From assembly GCA_009103225.1 (NCBI GenBank), contig RHPI01000277.1:644623-708622 (forward strand): 64,000 nt of DNA, given 5' to 3'. This DNA is from Chlorokybus atmophyticus (taxonomy: Eukaryota; Streptophyta; Chlorokybophyceae; Chlorokybales; Chlorokybaceae). A model generated the notes under the pieces. The model saw only the letters and a list, made by a program, of their open reading frames with translations. It was not told where the DNA came from and did no database searches. The translations under genes were made by a program, and so were the position numbers. Positions 54,699 through 63,751 of this stretch are shown here, piece after piece. Position 1 is the first letter of the stretch; the number at the start of each line of letters is the position of its first letter.

Positions 54699-55756
54699 TG
54701 GTAGAAGTGGTGGTGGTCAAGGCGTGTGACTGGTTGCGCTGTGCGTCCAGGGTCCAGGATGTCATCGACGACGAGATTTCGTGGCCGATTGCTGTATAGG
54801 TACTCTGCCAGAAACAGGTCTTCCACAATGGCCAGGTTGGTCCACTTGGCGCGGACGCGGTGTGCACGAGATCCATGACGCGCGGCGTTGATTTTGAGAG
54901 GATGCCCCAGCAAGGAGCATACTTGCCGATAGGCCTTGGCGACGTGATGCCGCTTGTCATCCTCGGAGTGCACATTCTCGATGATGTACCCCAAGGGCCT
55001 AGCGATCTGACTGGTCTGCAGGAGTTTGATGACTCTCATTAGCTCCCAGAACAGCTGTGAGCGAGGATCAGAGAGCCCTTGGCCTCTGCCTGCCCTGGAG
55101 TGCCCTTGACACTCCCATCCTGCTATCAGCAGGTCAATGTTGCCGACTGCCTGCAGGTGATCCTTGGTAATCCAGCGGATGTCCTGCGGTAGAGCCTTCT
55201 GGCTCCCTTGCAGTGCCGACAGTGGTAGCTGCTGCGGGTAGCGCTGGTGCAGCTGTCGTAAATGATGGCTCAGAGCCTCCTGTGCATGAGGGTCAGGGTC
55301 ACAGTAGAGGTACTTGGTGACTGTTGTTCCTGTGTTGAGGACAGCCGCAAGCCCACTGCCTATGCCTCCGAACAGCTCCAGCACGGTGATGCCTTGTTGT
55401 CGGCGGAACATGTGGAACTCCACAACTCCCGTAGCTATGTGGTACTGCTCCTGCACTGTAGCCTGGTCTTTGTAGACAGGGAAGTGTGCAGTGAGCTGAG
55501 GCCTGGTCAACAGCATGTGTGCTGCTACTTGTGCGCTCCAGCGACGCTCGGATGGCACCTGAAAGGCCACTTCTTTGGTGACAGTCTCCTGAGACTCATC
55601 GTACGGTGTAGTAGAGTCCTCTTCAGCGTTTAGGCTCGGGCTCGAGCTCGTTGCAGTTGTCCTCGGCTGCGTTCGGACACGAGGCACACGTGGGCTTTTT
55701 GTAAGACTGTAGGTGGCTGCTGCAGCCGATCTTCGTTGCGAGCGGGCCTTGGCCAC
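54509..55756 (-). CDS. Retrotransposon-encoded C5-cytosine DNA methyltransferase
   Basis: S-adenosylmethionine-dependent methyltransferase domain in a 415-codon frame between protease and RT. Motif I is VLELFGGIGSGLAAVL (about residue 122). Motif IV is LIAGWECQGHSRAG (about 214), where the usual PCQ is ECQ but the catalytic Cys is kept. Motif VI is GYIIENVHSEDD (about 257), and a motif VIII-like HRVRAKWTNLA lies at about 300. DIRWITK and the late RAKWTNL resemble DNMT3/DRM-type enzymes more than Dcm. The order is not circularly permuted. Upstream, the same frame reads back through the protease tail to about 55925. DNMT-bearing Gypsy elements are known from charophytes; the proposed role is methylation of the element's own DNA. 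Confidence 0.87.
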   Translation of the reverse strand: MAKARSQRRSAAAATYSLTKSPRVPRVRTQPRTTATSSSPSLNAEEDSTTPYDESQETVTKEVAFQVPSERRWSAQVAAHMLLTRPQLTAHFPVYKDQATVQEQYHIATGVVEFHMFRRQQGITVLELFGGIGSGLAAVLNTGTTVTKYLYCDPDPHAQEALSHHLRQLHQRYPQQLPLSALQGSQKALPQDIRWITKDHLQAVGNIDLLIAGWECQGHSRAGRGQGLSDPRSQLFWELMRVIKLLQTSQIARPLGYIIENVHSEDDKRHHVAKAYRQVCSLLGHPLKINAARHGSRAHRVRAKWTNLAIVEDLFLAEYLYSNRPRNLVVDDILDPGRTAQPVTRLDHHHFYQCNQPGQPRRALPTLVSYPGSYAFRNAGDGMVLNSNTGQLEEPTLVSASVLWDSFQAASHAPR

Positions 55757-58653
55757 CAGTTCGAGAGGTAGGAATCCCTGCTCCTCTCCATCATCCTCAT
55801 CCCAATGTGGTCGAAACCATGCCTGCTCAGTCTAGCAGTCCAGCCCCATGCCGACAGGGAAGTTGCAGTCCTGTCCCAACAGTAGGTCAAAGGACCCGGC
55901 ATCGGTGACCACACACACCTTTGTACAATCTCGGTGCTGTGGGAAGGGTTTAGTCCGGTGAGGCGGATGCTCACAGCCTGCTTGGTAAGGCCGAGTACCT
56001 TGTCGCGGTTGCCGGTTGCGGTGTCCAGCTGACAGGGACAGGGAAGCAGCTCAGCGCTGGTGATGCCGAGATCTCGTGCGAGATAGCGCCCAATGATGAC
56101 AGGCTGTGCTCCAGTGTCCAGCATCACGCGTTTGGGTGCCCGCCCATTGACGGTCACGTGCTTGCCTTGGTTGGCGATCATGGCTGCATTGGCGTTGATG
56201 CGCAGCCTCCTGAAGCGACGAAACCTCTTGCGTGGAGAGACTGTTGCTTTACTCTCATCTGCGGGGCCTGACCGTAGGGCAGCCAGGGCTCCTCTACCTG
56301 CTGGATCTTGTGGGCCTCCTTGTCCTCGGCTTTGTCCAAACCGTCCTTGTCGCGGTTGCTGGTACACGCGTGGTGGCCTAGGCACTGGAGGTGCTGCTGC
56401 AACCTGTCCAAATGGAGGTGCAGGAGGGTTGACCCTCTGTGCAGCTGTTGTCATGCCAGGAGGAGTGGCCAGTGGCTGTGGCGGGAACCCTGGAGGACCT
56501 GGTGTTTGCGGGACTGCCTCTCGTGCAGCCTGCTCCTCTGCATAGGTCCATCGCACAGCATGGGCTGCCTCTCTGACTAGTGTACCTTCCCATGTCGCCG
56601 TCGCATTGTTGTCCACATCTATATAGCGATGGTTCTGAGGCATGGGCTGCAGGTACACTGCGCGTAGGAGCCGCGCTCTCATGTCGTGGGTGATGATGGG
56701 CACCCTGAGGATTACTGCCATGTAAGCATCCCATCTGCCGTTGACCACTCCCACTTCCAGCACTGTTATTGCTCGTGTGCGTACAGTGAGGCGGGTCTCT
56801 GGCTGTTGGACATGCTGCTCGTAAGCAGCGGCGATGCGCCTGCGCTGACGTCCTGCTTCCACTCCTGGCAAACTCAATATCGCCTGCAGAGCTCCCTCCA
56901 GAGTGTCGGTGGCGGCGGAAGCCACTTCATCATAGGCTTGCCGTATGGAGCGAAGGAATGCGTCCACCCACGCTATTCTGGCGCCGAAAGCGAACAACGG
57001 GACTGCGGGATGGTTGGTGACCAGCCACGTCACTAACCGTGCGCGTGCCGCGTTGCCATTGTCTCGCATCCCAAGCATCTGCCGGAGTCCGATGCCTTCT
57101 TGACGATGCAGCATGGTTGCTTGTTGCAACAGAGCAGTGCGTAGTTGTTGCTCTCCAACCAGTCCTGCTCCATCTCTTTGTGTACACCCTTGTGGTGTAA
57201 GGTAGCCCCTCCCTGGCTCCCTTTGGTCCTCAGGTAGATCCTCCACCAGCGCAGGCAGCAACGGGGCGATCACCCCCCTGGTTTGTTGAGCCAACGCCCT
57301 CGCTTGGTCAGAGTTGATCTCGACGAGGAGCGGAGTGGTGCTGGAGGATGGACCAGCAGTTGGTGACTGATGTATTGGTGCACGTGTAGCTTCAAGAGCT
57401 TGCTCACGTACAGCAATGGCGGCAGCTTGATCTTGTCGCCAATGATATGCTTGTTCCAGTGCGTGGTAGCGCTGATGAAGACGAGCGGTTGTAGGAGGTC
57501 CGAGTGCTTCATCAGTGCCCAAAGGCAGGTCGGCTGCGTCGGCGATGCGCTGCTGGACGGCGTCTCGGCGGTCCCGATACGTGTCCAACGGGCTGGGTTC
57601 AAAGGTGGTGGTTGGCATGCGTGCAGGCTGGCGCGGGGCGGTCTGCATGTTGTTGTGCAACGCCCAGAACAGCTGCAGAGCCAACTCCAACACTACAGGT
57701 GGGCTGTAGCTGATCAAAAACACCCTGTCACGCATCGGAGGTGCAGTGCCAGCAAGGATCTCATCTTCTAACTGGTGTTGAGTGAGTGCTGGAAGGGTGT
57801 GAACCTCTGGTAGCGGGAAGACGCGATCATCGCGGGCGACACGCGTGGTGCGCTCTCCCCCCCGACCGAAGGCGATGGTAGTGGGGTCTGCTCCGCGCAG
57901 GATGGTTTCCCATGCTCGTTCAGCTTGCTGACCAGTTGGGACAGCCTGAGTGACGTCGAGAGCGGGCAGAGTGGCTGCGCGCGTCGCTGCAGAGACAGCG
58001 GGCTCGACGATGGCCATTGTGGCAGTTGCGACGGTATCGGTCGGTGGTGCGAGAGTTGTCTCAACGCCTACGGACAAAGGCACTGCTGCAGTGGGAAGTG
58101 CACCGCCCACTGGTGCAGATTCGGTAGAGATGGCTGCTGCTGCCAGTGTGCTCACCAGCGTCGGCGTCACGGTGCCCACCGGTGTACCAGGTTGTGGTGC
58201 AACTGGAGTGGGTACTGCTGACGTTGGTGGAGTCGACATTGTAGCCGGTGTGGCTGTCGCTGCGGAGGCAGCACCACTGGTGGCTTCGAAGGAGGTGCCT
58301 GCTAATGTTGTTGCAGCTTCCCCTCGTGCTCGTCGTGATGGTTGCACGCGGGACGGAGTGTTCCTGTCTCTCTCGCGTTTTGCAGCCATCAGCGCCCATC
58401 GGGCCGTGTAGCAGGCGCGGTAGTCCTGCTCCTTGCCTTCCTCCAAGCGTGCCATACGTGCCATGAGGGCTGCCATATGGTCATCAGCTGGTGGGTTGGC
58501 TGAAGCCTTGGCGGCAACAGCAGCAGCGCGCGGACGTGTCTCTGGTCCCTTACGCTGAGGAGGTCTGTTCTTCCCCCTGTAGCCTTGCTCTTCCTTGCGA
58601 ACACTGGCTTTGTTGTTGTTGTTGTTGTTGCCACCAGCGTTGTTGCTGTTGTG
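55630..58653 (-). CDS. Gypsy gag (C-terminal part) and aspartic protease
   Basis: The frame is open from the Copia insertion point (58653) through NNNNNNKASVRKEEQGY and MAALMARMARLEEGKEQDYR. A long Ala/Thr/Pro-rich linker follows. A helical region that could be capsid comes next (ALQAILSLPGVEAGRQRRR … GRWDAYMAVILRVPI, about 56900-56650). A Gly/Arg/Gln-rich stretch (QGRFGQSRGQGG) leads to the protease, VNGRAPKRVMLDTGAQPVII (DTG catalytic triad, about 56140). The frame then shifts near 55925: the matching continuation, VVTDAGSFDLLLGQDCNF, is in the methyltransferase frame and meets a TAG just after. The tail of this frame beyond that point is out-of-frame translation. Confidence 0.75.
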   Translation of the reverse strand, partial: HNSNNAGGNNNNNNKASVRKEEQGYRGKNRPPQRKGPETRPRAAAVAAKASANPPADDHMAALMARMARLEEGKEQDYRACYTARWALMAAKRERDRNTPSRVQPSRRARGEAATTLAGTSFEATSGAASAATATPATMSTPPTSAVPTPVAPQPGTPVGTVTPTLVSTLAAAAISTESAPVGGALPTAAVPLSVGVETTLAPPTDTVATATMAIVEPAVSAATRAATLPALDVTQAVPTGQQAERAWETILRGADPTTIAFGRGGERTTRVARDDRVFPLPEVHTLPALTQHQLEDEILAGTAPPMRDRVFLISYSPPVVLELALQLFWALHNNMQTAPRQPARMPTTTFEPSPLDTYRDRRDAVQQRIADAADLPLGTDEALGPPTTARLHQRYHALEQAYHWRQDQAAAIAVREQALEATRAPIHQSPTAGPSSSTTPLLVEINSDQARALAQQTRGVIAPLLPALVEDLPEDQREPGRGYLTPQGCTQRDGAGLVGEQQLRTALLQQATMLHRQEGIGLRQMLGMRDNGNAARARLVTWLVTNHPAVPLFAFGARIAWVDAFLRSIRQAYDEVASAATDTLEGALQAILSLPGVEAGRQRRRIAAAYEQHVQQPETRLTVRTRAITVLEVGVVNGRWDAYMAVILRVPIITHDMRARLLRAVYLQPMPQNHRYIDVDNNATATWEGTLVREAAHAVRWTYAEEQAAREAVPQTPGPPGFPPQPLATPPGMTTAAQRVNPPAPPFGQVAAAPPVPRPPRVYQQPRQGRFGQSRGQGGPQDPAGRGALAALRSGPADESKATVSPRKRFRRFRRLRINANAAMIANQGKHVTVNGRAPKRVMLDTGAQPVIIGRYLARDLGITSAELLPCPCQLDTATGNRDKVLGLTKQAVSIRLTGLNPSHSTEIVQRCVWSPMPGPLTYCWDRTATSLSAWGWTARLSRHGFDHIGMRMMERSRDSYLSNWWPRPARNEDRLQQPPTVLQKAHVCLVSERSRGQLQRARARA

Positions 58654-59055
58654 TGTTGAAGATATTCCTACATCCGGTCAGCCTGCCTTGCATACAAGAG
58701 AGAAGAGAAGGGACCTCGATGGGAGGACCTCGAAGACTCCGGACATAAAGGTCCTGGCGCGGACTGCAGAGAAGGGTCCTAGGAGAATCGTCATATCTCC
58801 CAGAATACTCAGTCATTTGGGACGTGGCATAGCTTGTTGGAAAGCTTATTAAGTTAGCTACGTGGCACATCTTACAGCGTAGGATTCGGTTCAGTAGATC
58901 GGACGCTGTTGCGTGTAGACCAGCAGTGTGTACAAACTGTGTACTGACTGGCGGGTATATAACCCCGCGGTTTGTTGGTAATAAATCGGGAAGTGTGTTG
59001 CCTTCTCCTGTGTGTCATTGCTTGCCCTCTTCACTTGCATGCTTGCTTCTCAACA
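58654..59055 (+). repeat. Copia 5' LTR
   Basis: Bounded by TGTTGAAG and CTCAACA. Contains a TATA box in GGGTATATAACCCC (about 58953-58966), which should drive element transcription, and AATAAATCGG about 15 bases further on as a likely poly(A) signal. Confidence 0.95.
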
Positions 59056-59072
59056 GGTTATGGGCCCACACT
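59056..59072 (+). other. Copia primer-binding site, half-tRNA-iMet type
   Basis: Immediately after the LTR, GGTTATGGGCCCACA matches the complement of the anticodon-loop region of initiator tRNA-Met (around GGGCTCATAACC) with about one mismatch. It does not match the usual TGGTATCAGAGC 3'-end site. This is the half-tRNA priming style known from Drosophila copia. Confidence 0.6.
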
Positions 59073-59422
59073 ACGCGTGAAGAGTGTGAGAAAGAGAAAG
59101 AAAGCGAAGTGAAGAAAAGTGACAAAGTGCACTGAAGTGAAGATCGAAGTCACTCAAGACTGAAGAGTGAAGAAAAGACCGAAGTCACTCAAGACTGAAG
59201 GCGCTGAAGAGTGAAGTGAAGACCGAAGTCACTCAAGACTGAAGGCGCTAAAGAGTGAAGTGAAGACCGAAGTCATTCAAGACCGAAGTCATTGAAGTCA
59301 CTCAAGAGTGAAGTGTAGATTAAAGATACTGAAGTCAACAAAGTCACTCAAGTCACAACACGTGAAGATTATCAAAGCAAGTCTCAAGTGCTAACTGCAA
59401 GAAGAAAGCAGGCGCGGCAAAG
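59073..59422 (+). other. Copia leader with short tandem repeats
   Basis: Between the primer site and the ORF there are repeated units of about 44 bp containing GAAGTCACTCAAGACTGAAG and AGAGTGAAGTGAAGACC (about 59145-59290). It could be a packaging or translation-control region. Confidence 0.7.
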
Positions 59423-62400
59423 ATGGAGGCAAGCTACGATAAAGGGCTGATCACAAAGCTGGACACAAACAACTACAGCACTTGGTGCGTAGAGATGAAG
59501 GCACTACTTATCCACAAGAAGATGTGGAAGTATGTTGACCCGAAGGCATCTGCACCAAGAGCAGGAGAAGAAAGCATCTGGCTTGAACACTCAGCTGAAG
59601 CACATTCATTGATGGTGCTTAACTGCAAGCCACATCACTTTCCCATGCTCACAGCATGTGAAGATGGCAGACAAGCTTGGGAGAAGCTTGCAGCCGTATT
59701 TCAAGCCAAGAACAACGCCAGAAAGATACAATTACGCAAGCAGCTAAGTGCGCTTCATAAAGAGACGGCCGAGCCGGTAACAAAATATGTTGCACGTGCG
59801 AGAGAGCTGTGGGCGGACCTCATCAACGTCGGCCACAAGATGGAAGAGACGGAGGTCGTATTGGCGATTGTTGCAGGACTGCCATTAGAGTACGAAGTTG
59901 TCGCTACTCTGCTCGAGACATCGTCATCGGAGCTAACCCTAGACGATGTGCTACCCAAGTTGCTCACTGTGGAGCAACGCGTCTTAAAGAAGGAAGAGCA
60001 AGCGGACTCTGTGGCCTTCTACACACGAGACAAATACAAGAAATTAAGCAACTATGAAGACAAGAACAAGGCGAAAGGCAGCAACTCAAAGTTCAAGAAT
60101 CTCACATGCCACTATTGTGGTATTAAAGGACATATCTCAAAGGATTGTCGTAAGCGCCAACGAGAGCAATCTGAAGCAGGCACCAGTAGCAACGCTCAAC
60201 GCAAAGAAAAGGGTGTTGCATTTATTGCCTCAAGGAAGTTTAATACAACTTCATGGGCAATTGATTCAGGCTGTGACCAGCATCTCACACCGCACAAGGA
60301 GGTGATGGAGAACTACAGGAAGATGTCAACCACAAGGAAGGTGGAAGGCTTTAGTGGTCACGAGTTGGAAGCAATAGGAGTTGGTGAAGTGAGGCTTCAA
60401 TGCAAAATTGGTGATGGTGAGAGAGAGGTGGTACTGCGTGAAGTATTGCACGTACCTGGAGCTGCTGCAAGCTTGTTTTCTGTGAGAGTTGCTGAGCGCG
60501 TGGGAGCTGAGATAGTGATCCGGGAGGGACGCTGCTCCGTACGCATGGATGGGGTCGAGTACATGGTCGGCACCCAACGAGGAGGGCTCTACATTGTGGA
60601 GCAGACTCATGGCAGCAAGGCCATGATTGTGAAGAAGAAGGAGACGGCTGAGCTTTGGCATCGAAGGTTCGGGCATTTGGGCTACAGCAACCTCACACGC
60701 CTGGTCGCTGAAAACATGGTGAAGGGCATTACTGGGAGCAAGGAAGATTTTCAAGCGTCTTCAACTACGCTCTGTGAACCCTGTGTGTTGGCCAAGCAGC
60801 ATCGCATGCCGTTCTCATCATCTTCTTCAAGTAGCAAACATCCCTGCGAGCTTGTGCACATGGACGTTTGCGGGCCTATGCGCATTGTGGCGAAAGGAGG
60901 GGTAAGGTACTTTGCAACATTCCTCGACGACTACAGCAAGCTTTCCATCGTCTTCCCTTTGATTCAAAAGTCAGAAGTCGCTGGAGCTGTGCGTACAGTC
61001 ATTGCATTGCTTGAGATTCAATCGGGCAAGAAGATGAAAGCAATGAGAAGTGATCGAGGAGGGGAGTACATCAACGCCCAGCTCAAAGAGTTCTTCGCCA
61101 GCAAAGGCATACGGCATGAGACAACAGCACCATACACTCCGCAGCAGAATGGAGCAGCTGAACGTCTCAACCGAACGTTGTTGGAGCGTGTTCGAGCCAT
61201 GCTCAATGACACCAAGTTGGAGGACAGTCTGTGGAAAGAGGCCGTTCTCACTGCCAACTACATCCGCAACCGTTCACCGATAAGCTCTGAGCAAAAGACT
61301 CCGTGGGAGCTCTTTTACGGTGAAGCGCCAGATGTGAGTGGCATGCGTGTGTTCGGATGTGTGGCATATGCACTTGTGCCAAGTCAATTGCGACACAAGT
61401 TGGAGCCGGTCAGCAAGAAGGGCATCTTCGTTGGCTACGAACCAGGCTCAAAGGCGTACAAGGTCCTACTGGAGGACACGCGCAAGATTGTGGTGAGCAG
61501 AGAAGTCGTGTTCCACGAAGGCTCATCACAAGTTGAAGCTGAAGAAGGTTTCTACCCTCAAGATGAAGATGACAAAGCACAACCTGAAGAGCTTTCAAGC
61601 AGAGAAGAGGTTGAAGGCGAGGCATCAGTCATCAATAAAGAGCAGGGCTCATCTGTAGCAGGCGAGAAGCAGAAGCAGCAGGAGCAAGCTCGACGCTACC
61701 CAGTGAGGGAAAGACAAGCACCTGACTTCTACAAGGCACACATCGCTAGTGTGCACAATGACGAGAGTGAAGAACCAAGCACCTACGAGGAGGCATTGCG
61801 AGCACCAGATGCAGAACAATGGCAGCGAGCTATGGATGATGAGATTGCATCACTCCATGCCAACAACACATGGGTGTTGGAGAAGCCCCCGCAAGGTGTG
61901 AAGCCCATTCCGGTCAAGTGGGTGTTCAAGGTGAAGCGTGATGGTCAAGGCAACATCGAGCGCTACAAGGCAAGGTTGGTGGCAAAGGGATTTTTGCAAC
62001 AAGAAGGTGTGGATTTCAATGAAGTGTTTGCACCTGCAAGTAAGCATGCAACCTTCCGCACATTGATCGCCATGGTTGCTGCTGAAGACCTCGAGTGTCA
62101 CCACCTTGATGTGAAGACTGCTTTCCTTTACGGAGAGCTGGAGGAAGAGATCTACACCAAGCAACCACCAGGCTACGCAGAAGGGGAGCCAGGCATGGCT
62201 TGCAAGTTGATCAAGGCTTTGTATGGGCTGCGACAAGCACCACGTGTGTGGCACATTCGCCTCACGAAAGAGTTGGAGAAACTCGGCTACAAAGCATCCT
62301 CAGCGGATCCGGGGCTCTTTATCCATGAAGAGAAGAAGGTTTACTTGCTCGTGTATGTGGACGACATCATCGTCACGGCCAAGCAAGTTGAAGACCTGAA

Positions 62401-63304
62401 GCAAACGAAGCACGGATTGCAGCAAGCATTCGCAGTACGCGACCTTGGAGAGGTCAAGTTATTTCTTGGCATGGTGATAGAGCGTGACAGAGCAGCACGC
62501 ACAATCAAGATCAGCCAAGAGCAGATGGTGAAGCAACTTGTCACCAAGTTCGGACTCAACGAAGCAAAGACCAAGTCTACTCCATTGGCACTCGGCACCA
62601 ACCTCGTCAAAGCGAAAGATGAGGAAGTACTCGACAAGGCTCAGTATCCCTATGGTGAGCTTGTTGGGAGTATGCTCTACCTAGCAGTGTGCACAAGACC
62701 CGACATCGCACATGCAGTTGGAGTGCTTGCGCGCTACATGTCTGCACCAAGCATGGAGCACTGGCGTGCAGCGAAGGGAGTATTGCGCTACGTGGCTGGA
62801 AGCGCAAGTGTTGGCATCAAGTTTGGTTGCGGAAGCACAGAGATGGAGGGCTATTGCGACGCAGACTTTGCAGGTGACCTCGATAGCAGGAGGTCCACCA
62901 CGGCGTACGTCTTCAAGTTGAATGGAGGCGTGGTGAGCTGGAACAGTAGGCTGCAACCCACAACAGCTGCATCTACTTCGGAAGCGGAGTACATGGCAGC
63001 ATCGGCTGCAGTGAAGGAGGGGTTATGGCTTCGCAAGCTGATGGCAGATCTGGAGCAACCGATGGCGTGCATCACGATCAACTGCGACAACCAAGGCGCC
63101 ATTAAGTTGCTGAAGCACCCCATCGCCTCGACAAGGACAAAGCACATTGATGTCATGCATCACTTTGTGCGAGACAAAGTCACACGCAAGGAGGTTGAGT
63201 TCCAATATTGCAATACGGAAGACATGCTCGCGGACTTCATGACGAAGCCACTGTCACCGCTGAAGTTCAAGGCATGTTGCAAGGGACTCGGCATATGTGC
63301 TTAG
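59423..63304 (+). CDS. Copia Gag-Pol polyprotein
   Basis: Unbroken 1293-residue polyprotein. Gag begins MEASYDKGLITKLDTNNYST. The CCHC knuckle is CHYCGIKGHISKDC (about 229). The protease has WAIDSGCDQHL (about 278). Integrase: HHCC in LWHRRFGHLGYSNL … CEPCVLAKQHRMPF (about 412-455), then the DDE core with VHMDVCGP, MRSDRGGEYI and PQQNGAAERLNRTLLE (about 479-577). Reverse transcriptase: KWVFKVKRDGQGNIERYKAR and LLVYVDDIIVTAK (YVDD about 978). RNase H: YCDADFAGDLDSRRSTTAYV, SEAEYMA and TKHIDVMHHFVRD. The order PR-INT-RT-RH is diagnostic of Copia. All catalytic residues are visible, so the protein may be functional. Confidence 0.97.
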   Translation: MEASYDKGLITKLDTNNYSTWCVEMKALLIHKKMWKYVDPKASAPRAGEESIWLEHSAEAHSLMVLNCKPHHFPMLTACEDGRQAWEKLAAVFQAKNNARKIQLRKQLSALHKETAEPVTKYVARARELWADLINVGHKMEETEVVLAIVAGLPLEYEVVATLLETSSSELTLDDVLPKLLTVEQRVLKKEEQADSVAFYTRDKYKKLSNYEDKNKAKGSNSKFKNLTCHYCGIKGHISKDCRKRQREQSEAGTSSNAQRKEKGVAFIASRKFNTTSWAIDSGCDQHLTPHKEVMENYRKMSTTRKVEGFSGHELEAIGVGEVRLQCKIGDGEREVVLREVLHVPGAAASLFSVRVAERVGAEIVIREGRCSVRMDGVEYMVGTQRGGLYIVEQTHGSKAMIVKKKETAELWHRRFGHLGYSNLTRLVAENMVKGITGSKEDFQASSTTLCEPCVLAKQHRMPFSSSSSSSKHPCELVHMDVCGPMRIVAKGGVRYFATFLDDYSKLSIVFPLIQKSEVAGAVRTVIALLEIQSGKKMKAMRSDRGGEYINAQLKEFFASKGIRHETTAPYTPQQNGAAERLNRTLLERVRAMLNDTKLEDSLWKEAVLTANYIRNRSPISSEQKTPWELFYGEAPDVSGMRVFGCVAYALVPSQLRHKLEPVSKKGIFVGYEPGSKAYKVLLEDTRKIVVSREVVFHEGSSQVEAEEGFYPQDEDDKAQPEELSSREEVEGEASVINKEQGSSVAGEKQKQQEQARRYPVRERQAPDFYKAHIASVHNDESEEPSTYEEALRAPDAEQWQRAMDDEIASLHANNTWVLEKPPQGVKPIPVKWVFKVKRDGQGNIERYKARLVAKGFLQQEGVDFNEVFAPASKHATFRTLIAMVAAEDLECHHLDVKTAFLYGELEEEIYTKQPPGYAEGEPGMACKLIKALYGLRQAPRVWHIRLTKELEKLGYKASSADPGLFIHEEKKVYLLVYVDDIIVTAKQVEDLKQTKHGLQQAFAVRDLGEVKLFLGMVIERDRAARTIKISQEQMVKQLVTKFGLNEAKTKSTPLALGTNLVKAKDEEVLDKAQYPYGELVGSMLYLAVCTRPDIAHAVGVLARYMSAPSMEHWRAAKGVLRYVAGSASVGIKFGCGSTEMEGYCDADFAGDLDSRRSTTAYVFKLNGGVVSWNSRLQPTTAASTSEAEYMAASAAVKEGLWLRKLMADLEQPMACITINCDNQGAIKLLKHPIASTRTKHIDVMHHFVRDKVTRKEVEFQYCNTEDMLADFMTKPLSPLKFKACCKGLGICA

Positions 63305-63349
63305 GTGAAAGAAGACCAAGCGTTGGAGGCCAAGCTGCCCGCGTGGGAG

Positions 63350-63751
63350 TGTTGAAGATATTCCTACATCCGGTCAGCCTGCCCTGCATACAAGAGAGAA
63401 GAGAAGGGACCTCGATGGGAGGACCTCGAAGACTCCGGACATAAAGGTCCTGGCGCGGACTGCAGAGAAGGGTCCTAGGAGAATCGTCATATCTCCTAGA
63501 ATACTCAGTCTTATAGGACGTGGCATAGCTTGTTGGAAAGCTTATTAAGTTAGCTACGTGGCACATCTTACAGCGTAGGATATGGTTCAGTATATCGGAC
63601 GCTGTTGCGTGTAGACCAGCAGTGTGTACAAACTGTGTACTGACTGGCGGGTATATAACCCCGCGGTTTGTTGGTAATAAATCGGGAAGTGTGCTGCCTT
63701 CTCCTGTGTGTCATTGCTTGCCCTCTTCACTTGCATGCTTGCTTCTCAACA
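63350..63751 (+). repeat. Copia 3' LTR
   Basis: Same length and ends as the 5' LTR. Preceded by a purine-rich GCGTGGGAG. By eye it differs from the 5' LTR at about nine positions, several of them clustered near CAGTCTTATAGG. Confidence 0.95.

Larger units (their letters stand above)
58654..63751 (+). mobile_element. Ty1/Copia retrotransposon, full length
   Basis: 5.1-kb element with 402-bp LTRs (58654-59055 and 63350-63751), each TGTTG…CAACA. A 5-bp target duplication, TTGTG, lies on both sides. A single long ORF lies between. It is inserted in the gag of the Gypsy element, so it is younger. The LTRs differ at about nine positions by my count, and the ORF is unbroken, so it is recent and potentially active. 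Confidence 0.96.
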
